Shown: positions 25,313 through 34,065 of the stretch, piece by piece
Numbering within the stretch: position 1 is the first letter of the stretch
How the letters are laid out: each line of letters opens with the position of its first letter
From: Agromyces atrinae
Lineage (GTDB): Bacteria > Actinomycetota > Actinomycetes > Actinomycetales > Microbacteriaceae
Assembly: GCF_013407835.1 (NCBI RefSeq)
Contig: NZ_JACCBI010000001.1
Span: 3,038,001-3,102,000, forward strand
Length of the DNA stretch: 64,000 nt
Direction of reading: 5' to 3'
Notes under the pieces: model-generated
Database searches by the model: none
Seen by the model: the letters and a program-made list of their open reading frames with translations, nothing else
Told to the model about the DNA's origin: nothing
Position numbers and translations under genes: made by a program

Positions 25313-26497
25313 ATGGCCGAGGCGTACCTCGTCGGCGGTGTGCGCACCCCGATCGGGCGATACGGCGGGTCGCTCTCGCGCGTGCGCCCTGACGACCTCG
25401 CGGCACTCGTCGTCGGCGAGGCCGTGCGGCGGTCCGGAGTGCCGCCCGAAGCGATCGACGAGGTCGTGCTCGGCGCCGCGAACCAGGCAGGCGAGGACAA
25501 CCGCAACGTCGCGCGCCTCGCCGTGCTGCTCGCGGGACTGCCCGACACGGTGCCCGGCATCACCGTCAACAGGCTCTGCGCGTCGGGCCTCTCGGCGATC
25601 GCGATCGCCGCTCAGATGATCCGTGCGGGCGACGCCGACGTCGTCGTCGCGGGTGGCGTCGAATCGATGAGCCGAGCCCCGTGGGTGCAGGGCAAACCCG
25701 TGAAGGCCTTCGCGAAGCCCGCGCCGCAGTTCGACTCGACGATCGGCTGGCGCTTCACGAACCCGCGCCTCGCCGCGCGTGAGAAGACCACGTACTCGAT
25801 GCCCGAGACCGCCGAGGAGGTCGCGCGCATCGACGGCATCACCCGCGCCGACGCCGATGCCTTCGCCCTCGAGAGTCACCGCCGCGCGATCGCTGCGATC
25901 GACGCGGGGCGCTTCGACGACGAGATCATCGCCGTCGCGACCGACCGCGGCGACGTCTCGGCAGACGAGGCTCCCCGACGCGACACGTCGCTCGCGTCGC
26001 TCCGCGACCTGCGGCCCGTCGTGCCGGGCGGTTCCGTCGTCACGGCGGGCAACTCGAGCGGGCTGAACGACGGGGCCGCGGCGGTCGTCGTCGCGAGTGG
26101 AGCGGCGATCGAGCGGTACGGCCTCTCTGCACGTGCGCGCGTCATCGGCGGTGCGACCGCGGCTCTCGCCCCCGAGATCATGGGGCTCGGCCCCGTGCCC
26201 GCGACCGAGAAGGCACTCGCTCGTGCGGGCCTCAGGGTCGCCGACCTCGACGCCGTCGAGCTCAACGAGGCCTTCGCGACGCAGTCGCTCGCGAGCATCC
26301 GCCGACTGGGGCTCGACCCGGCACGGGTGAACGCCGACGGCGGAGCGATCGCGCTCGGTCACCCGCTCGGATCGAGCGGAGCCCGCATCGTCGTCACGCT
26401 GCTCGGCCGCCTCGAGCGTGAGGGCGGCTCGATCGGCCTCGCGACGATGTGCGTCGGCGTCGGCCAGGGCGTCGCCCTGATCGTGGAGCGTGTGTGA
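25313..26497 (+). CDS. paaJ: acetyl-CoA acyltransferase, 3-oxoadipyl-CoA thiolase type
   Basis: A 394-residue thiolase. The acyl-accepting Cys is about residue 89 in TVNRLCASGLSAI, the catalytic His about 350 in GHPLGSSGA, and the second Cys about 380 in ATMCVGVGQG. GEDNRNVARLAVLLAGLPDT and the DSTIGWRFTNP stretch are typical of 3-oxoadipyl-CoA thiolases of the phenylacetate and beta-ketoadipate routes. ATG 25313 has GGGAGG just upstream and begins at the conserved core; the upstream ATG 25277 is less likely. Stop overlaps the next start by one base. It is the first gene of a four-gene operon under the TetR-type operator. Confidence 0.85.
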   Translation: MAEAYLVGGVRTPIGRYGGSLSRVRPDDLAALVVGEAVRRSGVPPEAIDEVVLGAANQAGEDNRNVARLAVLLAGLPDTVPGITVNRLCASGLSAIAIAAQMIRAGDADVVVAGGVESMSRAPWVQGKPVKAFAKPAPQFDSTIGWRFTNPRLAAREKTTYSMPETAEEVARIDGITRADADAFALESHRRAIAAIDAGRFDDEIIAVATDRGDVSADEAPRRDTSLASLRDLRPVVPGGSVVTAGNSSGLNDGAAAVVVASGAAIERYGLSARARVIGGATAALAPEIMGLGPVPATEKALARAGLRVADLDAVELNEAFATQSLASIRRLGLDPARVNADGGAIALGHPLGSSGARIVVTLLGRLEREGGSIGLATMCVGVGQGVALIVERV

Positions 26498-27234
26498 TGA
26501 CCGAGGCCCTGCGTATCGAACGGCTCCCTGATCGGGTCGTCGCGACCCTCGATCGCCCGGCGTCACGCAATGCGATCGACCGAGCCACGATCGATGCGCT
26601 GCACGCGCTCTGCGCCGAGCTCGAAGCCGAGCCGCGGCCCCTCATCATCACGGGTGCGGGCGGAGTCTTCGCGGCCGGCGCCGACATCGGAGAGCTCCGC
26701 GACCGACGCGCGGTCGACGCCGAGGAGGGCATCAACGTGTATGCCTTCGAGCGCATGAGTGCGCTTCCGCAGCCGGTCATCGCGGCGATCGACGGTGTCG
26801 CGCTCGGCGGCGGAGCCGAGTTGGCGTACGCCGCCGACATCCGTCTCGCATCGACGACCGCCCGCTTCGGCAACCCCGAACCGGCGCTCGGCATCATCGC
26901 GGGGGCGGGCGCTTCGTGGAGACTCGGCGAGATCGTCGGGCGGGGGCGAGCCTCCGAACTGCTCCTCACCGGCCGCATCATCGAGGCCGATGAGGCGCTC
27001 GCCATCGGTCTCGTCACGTCGCTCCACCCGGTCGGCGAACTGATGGCCGCGGCCCACCAGATCGTCGATTCGATCGTGCGGAACGACTCTGCCGCGACGG
27101 CGGCCACGAAGCGCGTGCTGCGCGCGCCGCGGCAGGAACACCCGGCGATCGACATCCGCGAGCAGGCGGTGCTCTTCGAGAGCGCCGAGAAGCACCGACG
27201 CATGACGGCCTTCCTCGAGAGGAGATCACGATGA
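26497..27234 (+). CDS. paaF: enoyl-CoA hydratase/isomerase (PaaF-like)
   Basis: A 245-residue crotonase-family enzyme that in this context should hydrate 2,3-dehydroadipyl-CoA. It shows TLDRPASRNAIDRATIDALH, the oxyanion-hole loops GVFAAGADIGELRD and GVALGGGAELAYAADIRLAS, and the catalytic Glu region FGNPEPALGIIAGAGASWRL. The start ATG overlaps the thiolase stop (TGATG) and the stop overlaps the next start by four bases. A second crotonase gene sits at the end of the paaABCDE operon, so which one is PaaF and which PaaG is inferred from context only. Confidence 0.8.
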   Translation: MTEALRIERLPDRVVATLDRPASRNAIDRATIDALHALCAELEAEPRPLIITGAGGVFAAGADIGELRDRRAVDAEEGINVYAFERMSALPQPVIAAIDGVALGGGAELAYAADIRLASTTARFGNPEPALGIIAGAGASWRLGEIVGRGRASELLLTGRIIEADEALAIGLVTSLHPVGELMAAAHQIVDSIVRNDSAATAATKRVLRAPRQEHPAIDIREQAVLFESAEKHRRMTAFLERRSR

Positions 27235-28142
27235 CCGAGAAGGTTCCCGACGAGGTCGGCGTGGTCGGCGGCGGTCGCATGGGCGCGGGCATCGCCCACG
27301 CGTTCCTCACCGCCGGCGCGCGCGTCACGATCGTCGAGCAGAGCGCGCGGGCGGCGGATGTCGCGAGCGAGCGTCTCCGCCGGATCGTCGACGAGTCGGC
27401 GCGGCGGGCGGCCGGTGGCGCAGCGCCACGGTTCGGGTCGGCGCTCGACCCGGCGGCCGGAGCGAACGGATCGTCCGATGTGTTCGAGCGCGTGAGCGTC
27501 GTCGTCGGGGTGGACGCGCTCGCGGGATGCTCGCTCGTCATCGAAGCGGTGCCCGAGATCTCCGAGCTGAAGCGCGAGACGCTGAGCCGCGTCGAGAGCG
27601 TCGTCGCCCGCGACGCGACGATCGCGACCAACACGTCGTCGATCTCGGTCGCCGAGCTCGCGGATGCGCTCGAGCACCCCGACCGCTTCCTCGGCATGCA
27701 TTTCTTCAACCCGGTGCCCGTGTCGCAACTCGTCGAGATCGTGTCGGGCGCGGCGACGGGGTCGTTCGTGTCGGCAGCCGCCGCCGGGTGGGTGCGCGCG
27801 CTCGGCAAGGTGCCGATCCTCGTGCGCGATTCGCCCGGGTTCGCCTCGTCGCGGCTCGGGGTCGCCCTCGGGCTCGAGGCGATCCGGCTGCTCGAGGACG
27901 GCGTCGCGAGCGCGGCCGACATCGACGCGGCGATGACGCTCGGCTACCGCCATCCCGTCGGGCCTCTGCGCCTCACCGATCTCATCGGTCTCGACGTGCG
28001 CCTCGACATCGCCGAGTACCTCGCCGAACGGCTGGGGCCGCGGTTCGAGCCGCCGGCGCTGTTGCGCCAGCTCGTCGCGGAGGGACGGCTGGGCCGCAAG
28101 AGCGGCGCCGGCTTCTACGACTGGACCGAGGAGAACGCATGA
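27231..28142 (+). CDS. paaH: 3-hydroxyacyl-CoA dehydrogenase
   Basis: A 303-residue NAD-dependent dehydrogenase that oxidises 3-hydroxyadipyl-CoA to 3-oxoadipyl-CoA in phenylacetate breakdown. The N-terminal Rossmann fold has VGVVGGGRMGAGIAHAFL (about 6-23). Catalytic-region motifs are IATNTSSISVAELAD, the His-containing RFLGMHFFNPVPVSQLVEIV, and DSPGFASSRLGVALGLEAIR. The C-terminal helical domain has YRHPVGPLRLTDLIGLDVRL. Both ends overlap neighbouring genes by four bases, so it is tightly coupled within the operon. Confidence 0.87.
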   Translation: MTEKVPDEVGVVGGGRMGAGIAHAFLTAGARVTIVEQSARAADVASERLRRIVDESARRAAGGAAPRFGSALDPAAGANGSSDVFERVSVVVGVDALAGCSLVIEAVPEISELKRETLSRVESVVARDATIATNTSSISVAELADALEHPDRFLGMHFFNPVPVSQLVEIVSGAATGSFVSAAAAGWVRALGKVPILVRDSPGFASSRLGVALGLEAIRLLEDGVASAADIDAAMTLGYRHPVGPLRLTDLIGLDVRLDIAEYLAERLGPRFEPPALLRQLVAEGRLGRKSGAGFYDWTEENA

Positions 28143-30208
28143 CCGGGGTGCTGCCGAGCTACGTCGTGGGCGCATGGTGGGAACCGGAGTCCGACGCCGG
28201 AGCGACCGACGTGCGCGACGCGTCGACGGGCGAGATCGTCGCGCGGGTCTCGACGGACGGGCTCGATCTGGGCGCGGCGCTCGAGTACGCGCGCACGACG
28301 GGGCAGGCGAGTCTCGGGGGGCTGACATTCCATGAGCGCGCCGTGCTGCTCAAGCGATTCGCGCTCACCCTGACCGAGCGGAAGAGCGAGCTGTACGAGA
28401 TCTCGGCGCAGACGGGTGCGACGCAGCGCGACTCGTGGGTCGACATCGACGGCGGCATCGGCGTGCTCTTCTCGTACTCGTCGAAGGGTCGGCGTGAGCT
28501 GCCGAACGCCCGCGTCTACGTCGACGGCCCCGTCGAGCTGCTCTCGAAGGACGGCACATTCCTCGGCCGGCATGTGTTCACTCGACTGCCGGGCGTCGCC
28601 GTTCAGATCAACGCCTTCAACTTCCCCGTCTGGGGCGCGCTCGAGAAGTTCGCGCCTGCCTTTCTCGCAGGCGTGCCGACTCTCGTGAAGCCCGCGACGC
28701 CGACGGGTTACCTCGCCGAAGCCTTCGTGCGCATGCTCGTCGAGTCGGGCGACCTGCCCGAGGGCTCCCTGCAGCTCGTCTCCGGGTCGGTGCCCGGCCT
28801 GCTCGACGGGCTTCGCCTGGGTGACCTCGTCGCGTTCACCGGATCGGCGTCGACGGCCGAGACGCTGCGAGCGCACGCCGCCGTGCAGACGGGCGGAGTG
28901 CGCTTCACGAGCGAGACCGACTCGATCAACGCGTCGATCCTCGGCCCCGATGCCGCAGAGGGCACGCCCGAGTTCGACGCCTACGTGCGCCAGCTCGTCG
29001 TCGAGATGACGTCGAAGGCGGGTCAGAAGTGCACGGCCATCCGCCGTGCGATCGTGCCGAGCGCGGCGGTCGATGCCGTCATCCGTGCCGTGCAGGATCG
29101 GGTCGAACGCGTCGTCCTCGGCGACCCGCGTGCCGACGGAGTGACGATGGGGCCGCTCGCCTCGCTCGCGCAGCGTGACGAGGTGCGTCGACGTTGCGCC
29201 GAGCTCGCGGCGGGCGGCGGCGACCTCGTCGTCGGTTCGCTCGCCGACCCCGAGGTCGTACTCGCCGACGGCTCGCGCGGGGTCGTGCCCGACGGCGCCT
29301 TCATCGAGCCGCTGCTCTTCTCCTTCGCGGATGCCGCGAGCGACGCCCTCCACGACATCGAGGCCTTCGGACCCGTGTCGAGCATCGTCGGATACGACTC
29401 GCTGCAGGACGCAGTCGACCTCGTCGCGCGCGGCGGTGGCTCGCTCGTGACGAGCATCGCGACGCACGACCCGGTCGTCGCGGTCGAGCTCATGACGGGC
29501 ATCTCGGCGTTCAACGGCCGCGTGCTGCTCCTCGATCGCGACGATGCGCGCTCGTCGACGGGCCACGGCTCGCCGTTGCCGAACCTCGTGCACGGCGGCC
29601 CGGGGCGCGCGGGCGGAGGCGAAGAGCTCGGCGGCATCCGCGCCGTGCTGCACCACATGCAGCGGACCGCCGTGCAGGGCTCGCCCGAGATGCTCACGGC
29701 GATCACGGGCATCTGGCACGCGGGTGCGGAGTCGCGGCCCGGCGGCACGCACCCGTTCCGGAAGAGCCTCGACGAACTGCGCATCGGCGATCAGGTGCTC
29801 TCGCCGCCCCGCACCGTCGGCCTCGACGACATCGAGACGTTCGCCGCGTTCACGGGCGACACGTTCTACGCGCACATGGACGAGGCCGCAGCCGAGGCCA
29901 ACCCGTTCTTCCCCGGTCGCGTCGCGCACGGGTACCTGCTCGTGTCGTGGGCCGCCGGGCTCTTCGTCGATCCCGCGCCGGGCCCCGTGCTCGCGAACTC
30001 GGGTCTCGAGAACCTGCGCTTCGTGACGCCCGTGTCGCCGGGCGACGCGGTGCGCGTCGAGCTCACGGCGAAGCAGATCACCCCGCGCGAGACGGACGAC
30101 TACGGCGAGGTGCGCTGGGATGCTGTCATCCGCAACCAGCACGACGACCTCGTCGCGAGCTACGACGTGCTCACCCTCGTGGCGAAGCACGCGTCATCCG
30201 CCCCCTGA
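28139..30208 (+). CDS. paaZ: oxepin-CoA hydrolase / 3-oxo-5,6-dehydrosuberyl-CoA semialdehyde dehydrogenase
   Basis: A 689-residue bifunctional enzyme that opens the oxepin ring and oxidises the resulting semialdehyde. The N-terminal aldehyde dehydrogenase domain (about 1-520) has the general-base Glu at about 259 in FTSETDSIN and nucleophile Cys at about 298 in SKAGQKCTAIRRA. The C-terminal MaoC-like (R)-hydratase domain (about 545-689) has Asp about 574 in FTGDTFYAHMDEAAAEANPF and His about 597 in GRVAHGYL. Both sites are intact, so it is the full-length two-domain type. The start overlaps the paaH stop by four bases. It ends the operon. Confidence 0.93.
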   Translation: MTGVLPSYVVGAWWEPESDAGATDVRDASTGEIVARVSTDGLDLGAALEYARTTGQASLGGLTFHERAVLLKRFALTLTERKSELYEISAQTGATQRDSWVDIDGGIGVLFSYSSKGRRELPNARVYVDGPVELLSKDGTFLGRHVFTRLPGVAVQINAFNFPVWGALEKFAPAFLAGVPTLVKPATPTGYLAEAFVRMLVESGDLPEGSLQLVSGSVPGLLDGLRLGDLVAFTGSASTAETLRAHAAVQTGGVRFTSETDSINASILGPDAAEGTPEFDAYVRQLVVEMTSKAGQKCTAIRRAIVPSAAVDAVIRAVQDRVERVVLGDPRADGVTMGPLASLAQRDEVRRRCAELAAGGGDLVVGSLADPEVVLADGSRGVVPDGAFIEPLLFSFADAASDALHDIEAFGPVSSIVGYDSLQDAVDLVARGGGSLVTSIATHDPVVAVELMTGISAFNGRVLLLDRDDARSSTGHGSPLPNLVHGGPGRAGGGEELGGIRAVLHHMQRTAVQGSPEMLTAITGIWHAGAESRPGGTHPFRKSLDELRIGDQVLSPPRTVGLDDIETFAAFTGDTFYAHMDEAAAEANPFFPGRVAHGYLLVSWAAGLFVDPAPGPVLANSGLENLRFVTPVSPGDAVRVELTAKQITPRETDDYGEVRWDAVIRNQHDDLVASYDVLTLVAKHASSAP

Positions 30209-30233
30209 CCCGCGCGCCCCTCTCGCCGCCCTT

Positions 30234-30298
30234 CCGTCTCGGCGTCACGAATGTGCTGTTCAGGACGTCTTAAGAGCACATTTGTGACGCCGAGACGG
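30234..30298. repeat. hairpin repeat C1 (CGGCGTCACGA family)
   Basis: A 24-bp stem (one G-U-type position) from CCGTCTCGGCGTCACGAATG to its complement ending CGCCGAGACGG, with a 17-base loop. It shares the outer CGGCGTCACGA/TGTGACGCCG part with C2 and C3, while the inner stem differs. It lies 26 bases after paaZ. Confidence 0.82.
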
Positions 30299-30319
30299 GT
30301 GGCGGGGGAGGATGGAGGG

Positions 30320-30955
30320 GTGACTTCTTACGTGCGACCGGTGATCGATGCGCCCGTCTTTCGCGACGCCGACGGTCAGGTCATCGACTACGGAAACCGC
30401 TGGCCGGGCTCGCCGCCCGACGACACGTACTCGGTCGACACGCACCCCGAGCGGTTCGCTCCGCTGCACACCGTCGCCGACGCGATCGTCGCGCACCTGC
30501 GCGAGACCTACGACGTCGAGATCGATGAGGGGGCGGATGTCGCGAGCGACGTCATCCGGCAGGCGGGAGACGTCGCTCGGGCGGTGCGCATCCGCCCGAA
30601 CGATCCGACCTCTGCCGCGCTCACCGTCGTCTTCACGGCCTACCCCGGCATCGTCATCCACGCGGGCGAGCTGCACGAGTTCTTCTTCCCCACGTGCGGC
30701 TGCGACGCGTGCGACTCGCACTGGGAGGCCGAAGCCGGCGACCTCGAAATGCACGTGTTCGCGGTGGTGAACGGGTACTACAGCGAGAGCATCGAGAGCG
30801 GACCCGACCCGTGGATGGAGTACGCCATCGCTCTGCCCGACGGCAGCGGCAGGTCGGGTCGAGGTCGGCCCGACGGAGTCAGCGCCGAGCGTCTCGAGTC
30901 GGCGCGGGCGCTCCTCCCCGCGGGGCGCTGGGCGGCCTGGCCGCGCCTCCCGTGA
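30320..30955 (+). CDS. DUF6226-like protein
   Basis: A 211-residue soluble protein that I believe belongs to the actinobacterial DUF6226 family. It opens TSYVRPVIDAPVFRDADGQV and has IDYGNRWPGSPPDDTYSVDT, an IRPNDPTSAALTVVFTAYPG strand region and a CGCDACD cluster (three Cys within seven residues) that might bind a metal. No membrane segment. GTG 30320 has a GGGGGAGGA ribosome site upstream; the frame is open further upstream only through hairpin C1. Function unknown. It is flanked on both sides by family C hairpins. Confidence 0.7.
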   Translation: MTSYVRPVIDAPVFRDADGQVIDYGNRWPGSPPDDTYSVDTHPERFAPLHTVADAIVAHLRETYDVEIDEGADVASDVIRQAGDVARAVRIRPNDPTSAALTVVFTAYPGIVIHAGELHEFFFPTCGCDACDSHWEAEAGDLEMHVFAVVNGYYSESIESGPDPWMEYAIALPDGSGRSGRGRPDGVSAERLESARALLPAGRWAAWPRLP

Positions 30956-31016
30956 GTTTCGGCGTCACGACACGCTGGCCATACCGCCGATGACCAGCGT
31001 GTCGTGACGCCGAGAC
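30956..31016. repeat. hairpin repeat C2
   Basis: A 25-position stem with 23 matches, built from CGGCGTCACGACACGCTGG and its complement, with an 11-base loop. It starts one base after the DUF6226-like stop codon. Its arms are identical to those of C3 over 19 bases. It lies before the ASCH-domain gene on the same strand. Confidence 0.85.
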
Positions 31017-31048
31017 GGGGTTGGTGGGGCTGCTCGTAGGCTGGGGAG

Positions 31049-31510
31049 GTGAGCGCAGAGACGACGATCGACGAGTTCTGGGCTGAGTGTCGAAAGGCCC
31101 TGCCCGACCTGCCCGCGGATGCACCCGAGGCCTGGGCGTTCGGCGCGACACCGGCTCACGCCGACGGTCTCCTCGCCCTCGTGCTCGCCGGAACGAAGAC
31201 GGGAACGTCGTCGTCGCTGTGGGACTTCGAGCACACCGGCGAGGCGATGCCCGAGGTCGGCTGGTTGAACATCATCCTCGACGGGGCCGGCGTGCCCCGG
31301 GCCCTGCTCGAGACGACTCATGTCGAGGTCGTGCCCTTCGACGAGGTCTCCGCCGCTCACGCGTTCGCCGAGGGTGAGGGAGACCAGAGCCTCGCACACT
31401 GGCGCGCGGTGCACGAGCGGTACTGGCGCGAGCACTCCGACAGCCCGAAGGGCTTCGCGCCTGACATGCCCGTCGTCTGCGAACGGCTGAGACTGCTGTA
31501 TCCCGCCTGA
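31049..31510 (+). CDS. ASCH domain-containing protein
   Basis: A 153-residue protein consisting of an ASCH domain, a PUA-like fold proposed to bind RNA or modified nucleotides. The signature is the GTKTGTSSSLWDFEHTGE loop with the nearby PEVGWLNIILDGAGVPRALL strands, followed by TTHVEVVPFDEVSAAHAFAE and an EGDQSLAHWRAVHERYW helix. This is the usual single-domain bacterial type, of normal length. The GTG start at 31049 has GGGGAGG upstream. Role unknown; some ASCH proteins hydrolyse modified cytidines, which cannot be assumed here. Confidence 0.85.
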   Translation: MSAETTIDEFWAECRKALPDLPADAPEAWAFGATPAHADGLLALVLAGTKTGTSSSLWDFEHTGEAMPEVGWLNIILDGAGVPRALLETTHVEVVPFDEVSAAHAFAEGEGDQSLAHWRAVHERYWREHSDSPKGFAPDMPVVCERLRLLYPA

Positions 31511-31549
31511 CGTCACGACGGGATTCGCTCGCCTCCGCGTGGAAGTGGG

Positions 31550-32671
31550 TCAGTTCTCGATCGGCGGAGGCGGCGTCTCGTCGTCGAAGCACGCCAGGTC
31601 GCCGTCGTGAATCGCCTGCGCCTTCGCGTCGGTGCGCTCACTCATCGCGTACTCGCCGCGTGACGAGAGCTCCTCCCGGTCGGCCCCGAGGAACAGTACG
31701 GCGTACGAGTTCGTCGCGCCCTCGCCATACTCCACCGTCCATGCTGCGCCGTTGTAGGGCGAGTTCCACGAGCCCTGGCACTGGGTGTGCATGAGCTTGT
31801 GGGCGATCTCGTGTTTCACCGTCTGGACGAAGCGTGGCTGGTCGACGTACTCCATGGCGGTGTCGATGAAGATCTGCCCCCAGTTCGGTTCCATGGAACA
31901 GAAGTACGCCGCTCCTCGGTCGAGTCCGAAGCACTCCTTCAGCGAGAGATCGGTCGTCAGCTCGGCACCGACGAGATCGGCGATGGCCTGTCCGGCATCC
32001 CAGTACGTGCCATCCGCTCCGGGCTCGATGGGCATCGCGGCGATCTGCTCTTCGATCGCGACGAGTTCAGGCGCAAGAGGGAACGACTGGGTCGCGAGCG
32101 GCGTACCGATGCCGCCCGCGCGGAGCCGAGAGGTGAGATCCATGAACTCCCACGTCGTGTTCTCGTAGGCGTACGTGTCTGCCTCCGACTTCGAGTCGAA
32201 CACCATCTCTTCGGCGCCGTACTCGTCGATGTACTCCTCGATGTACTCCAGGGCGGCAGTCGTGTACGCGACCGATTGACGCCAGGACATGTCGTTCCCC
32301 GGATAGTCGAGCGGGCTCTCGGCGCGGTCGGAGAAGGTGTCGCGCAGGTACTCGACCGACCGCTTGTAGTCGCTCGTCTCGGCGAGCGTGTACTTCGGGA
32401 AGAGCAGAGCCGACACCGGGCCCCACGCGACAGCGGTCACGACGCCGAGAACGACGACGACTCCGACCGAGATCAGGGTCGCGATGAGACCGGTGCGGCG
32501 CGGGCGTTGCGGACCGTCAGGAGCCCCCGCGGGTTCAGGAGCCCCCGCAGGTTCCGGCGTCGGCGCGACACGATGGACGTTCTCGGTCCACTGCGAACCG
32601 TCCCAATAGCGCAACTGACCCGGCGTTGAAGCGTCGGGATACCAACCGGCTCCCGGTGGCGTCGTAGACAT
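31550..32671 (-). CDS. DUF2510 membrane protein with an HEIAH putative metallopeptidase motif
   Basis: A 373-residue protein. The N-terminus has a DUF2510 motif (PPGAGWYPDASTPGQLRYWD, GSQWTENVH) and a Pro/Ala-rich linker. One membrane helix follows (GLIATLISVGVVVVLGVVTA, about 77-96), then a roughly 270-residue extracytoplasmic domain. That domain contains FVQTVKHEIAHKLMHTQC, an HExxH motif of the kind that binds zinc in metallopeptidases, though no family match beyond it is clear. The ATG 32671 is chosen because the DUF2510 domain starts immediately after; an in-frame start at 32740 adds unrelated sequence. Convergent with the ASCH gene. Confidence 0.72.
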   Translation of the reverse strand: MSTTPPGAGWYPDASTPGQLRYWDGSQWTENVHRVAPTPEPAGAPEPAGAPDGPQRPRRTGLIATLISVGVVVVLGVVTAVAWGPVSALLFPKYTLAETSDYKRSVEYLRDTFSDRAESPLDYPGNDMSWRQSVAYTTAALEYIEEYIDEYGAEEMVFDSKSEADTYAYENTTWEFMDLTSRLRAGGIGTPLATQSFPLAPELVAIEEQIAAMPIEPGADGTYWDAGQAIADLVGAELTTDLSLKECFGLDRGAAYFCSMEPNWGQIFIDTAMEYVDQPRFVQTVKHEIAHKLMHTQCQGSWNSPYNGAAWTVEYGEGATNSYAVLFLGADREELSSRGEYAMSERTDAKAQAIHDGDLACFDDETPPPPIEN

Positions 32672-32797
32672 GGTCCCCCCCATGGTGTGACTTCGAGCAG
32701 GCTTCCAATCTACGACAGGTCGAGCGGGGGAGCCGGACACGACGACGCGAAGCCGACTGTCCTTCGGAATCGACCTCGCTCATACCGCGCAGCCCGC

Positions 32798-32856
32798 TTT
32801 CGGCGTCACGACACGCTGGTCATCGGCGTGATGGCCAGCGTGTCGTGACGCCGAGA
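32798..32856. repeat. hairpin repeat C3
   Basis: Near-identical in its arms to C2 (CGGCGTCACGACACGCTGG and complement) with a different 11-base loop. The outer end again runs into GCCGAGACGAG. It lies between the DUF2510 gene and the flavin oxidoreductase gene, both on the minus strand. Confidence 0.85.
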
Positions 32857-32902
32857 CGAGACGAGACGAGCGGCGAGACGAGGCGCGGGGCGGGCTGCCT
32901 GG

Positions 32903-33922
32903 CTAGGAAAGCGCCGGGCGGATGTCGCGCACGATCGTCTCCAGCATGCGCGTGTTGAACGCGACGCCGAGCTGGTTCGGCACGGTGACGAGCACCGTGT
33001 CGGCGGCCTGCACGGCGGCGTCCTGCGCGAGCTCGGCGGCGATCCGGTCGGGTTCGCCGACGTAGCTGCGCCCGAAGCGCGAGCGCGCGCCGTCGAGGAT
33101 GCCGACCTGGTCCTCCTCCGAGCGCTCGCCGAAGTAGCCGCGGTCTTCGTCGGTCGTGATGGGCAGCACGCTGCGGCTGACCGAGACGCGTGGTTCGCGC
33201 TCCCAGCCGGCCTTCGCCCACGCCTCGCGATAGAGCGCGATCTGCTCGGCCTGCAGCTCGTCAAAGGGAACGCCCGTGTCTTCGGTCAGGAGCGTCGAGC
33301 TCATGAGGTTCATGCCCTGCTCGGCAGCCCACACGGCCGTCGCGCGCGTGCCCGCACCCCACCAGATGCGGTCGGCGAGGCCGGGCGCCTGCGGCTGGAT
33401 CGGCAGCAGGCCGCTCGACCCCGTCATCTTCGGGTCGGCGGGCGCCGCTCCCGCTCCCGCGATCGCGTTGCGGAACAGCTGCGTCTTCGCACGGGCCATA
33501 TCGGCGTCGGTGCGACCCTCGGGCGGCACGAACCCGAAGGCGTGCGCGCCGTTCAGCGCCGTCTCGGGTGACCCGCGGCTGAGGCCGAGCTGCAGTCGGC
33601 CTTCACCGCCGGCGTGCGCACTGATGAGGTCGGCAGCCGCGGCATCCTCGGCCATGTACAGGGGGTTCTCGTAGCGCATGTCGATGACGCCCGTGCCGAT
33701 CTCGATGCGACTCGTACGCGCGCCAATCGCCGCGAGCAGCGGGAACGGCGAGGCGAGCTGACGGGCGAAGTGGTGCACGCGGAAGTAGGCGCCGTCGAGC
33801 CCGATCTCCTCGCCGGCGACGGCGAGTTCGATCGACTGCACGAGGGCGTCGCGCCCCGATCTCGTGCCGGATTGCGGCGAGGGATGCCAGTGGCCGAACG
33901 ACAGGAAACCGATCTTCTTCAC
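32903..33922 (-). CDS. LLM class flavin-dependent oxidoreductase
   Basis: A 339-residue luciferase-like monooxygenase with a TIM-barrel fold. The first strand is IGFLSFGHWHPS. The substrate/flavin region contains GLDGAYFRVHHFARQLASPF and the conserved RIEIGTGVIDMRYENPLYMA, and later GLSRGSPETALNGAHAFG. The family uses reduced flavin (F420 or FMN) for diverse oxidations. I chose GTG 33922 because the conserved first strand begins two residues after it; the frame is open to 34012. It is a single gene, and its substrate is not predictable. Confidence 0.82.
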   Translation of the reverse strand: MKKIGFLSFGHWHPSPQSGTRSGRDALVQSIELAVAGEEIGLDGAYFRVHHFARQLASPFPLLAAIGARTSRIEIGTGVIDMRYENPLYMAEDAAAADLISAHAGGEGRLQLGLSRGSPETALNGAHAFGFVPPEGRTDADMARAKTQLFRNAIAGAGAAPADPKMTGSSGLLPIQPQAPGLADRIWWGAGTRATAVWAAEQGMNLMSSTLLTEDTGVPFDELQAEQIALYREAWAKAGWEREPRVSVSRSVLPITTDEDRGYFGERSEEDQVGILDGARSRFGRSYVGEPDRIAAELAQDAAVQAADTVLVTVPNQLGVAFNTRMLETIVRDIRPALS

Positions 33923-34065
33923 GTCGGGTACAGCGCTCCGCGCGACGCGGGCATTCCCGGATGATCGACACGTGTCATCCGACCCAAAGTCAAGCCCCCC
34001 GCGATTGTTCATCGAATGGGGGTTCGCTGAAGCAGTTCGCCCGAACTATCGAATATTCTGACCGG

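Noticed and set aside
27527..28138. PaaZ extended upstream by about 200 residues through paaH
   Set aside because: The upstream part is an Arg-rich shadow of paaH; PaaZ homology starts at the ATG at 28139, which overlaps the paaH stop by four bases.
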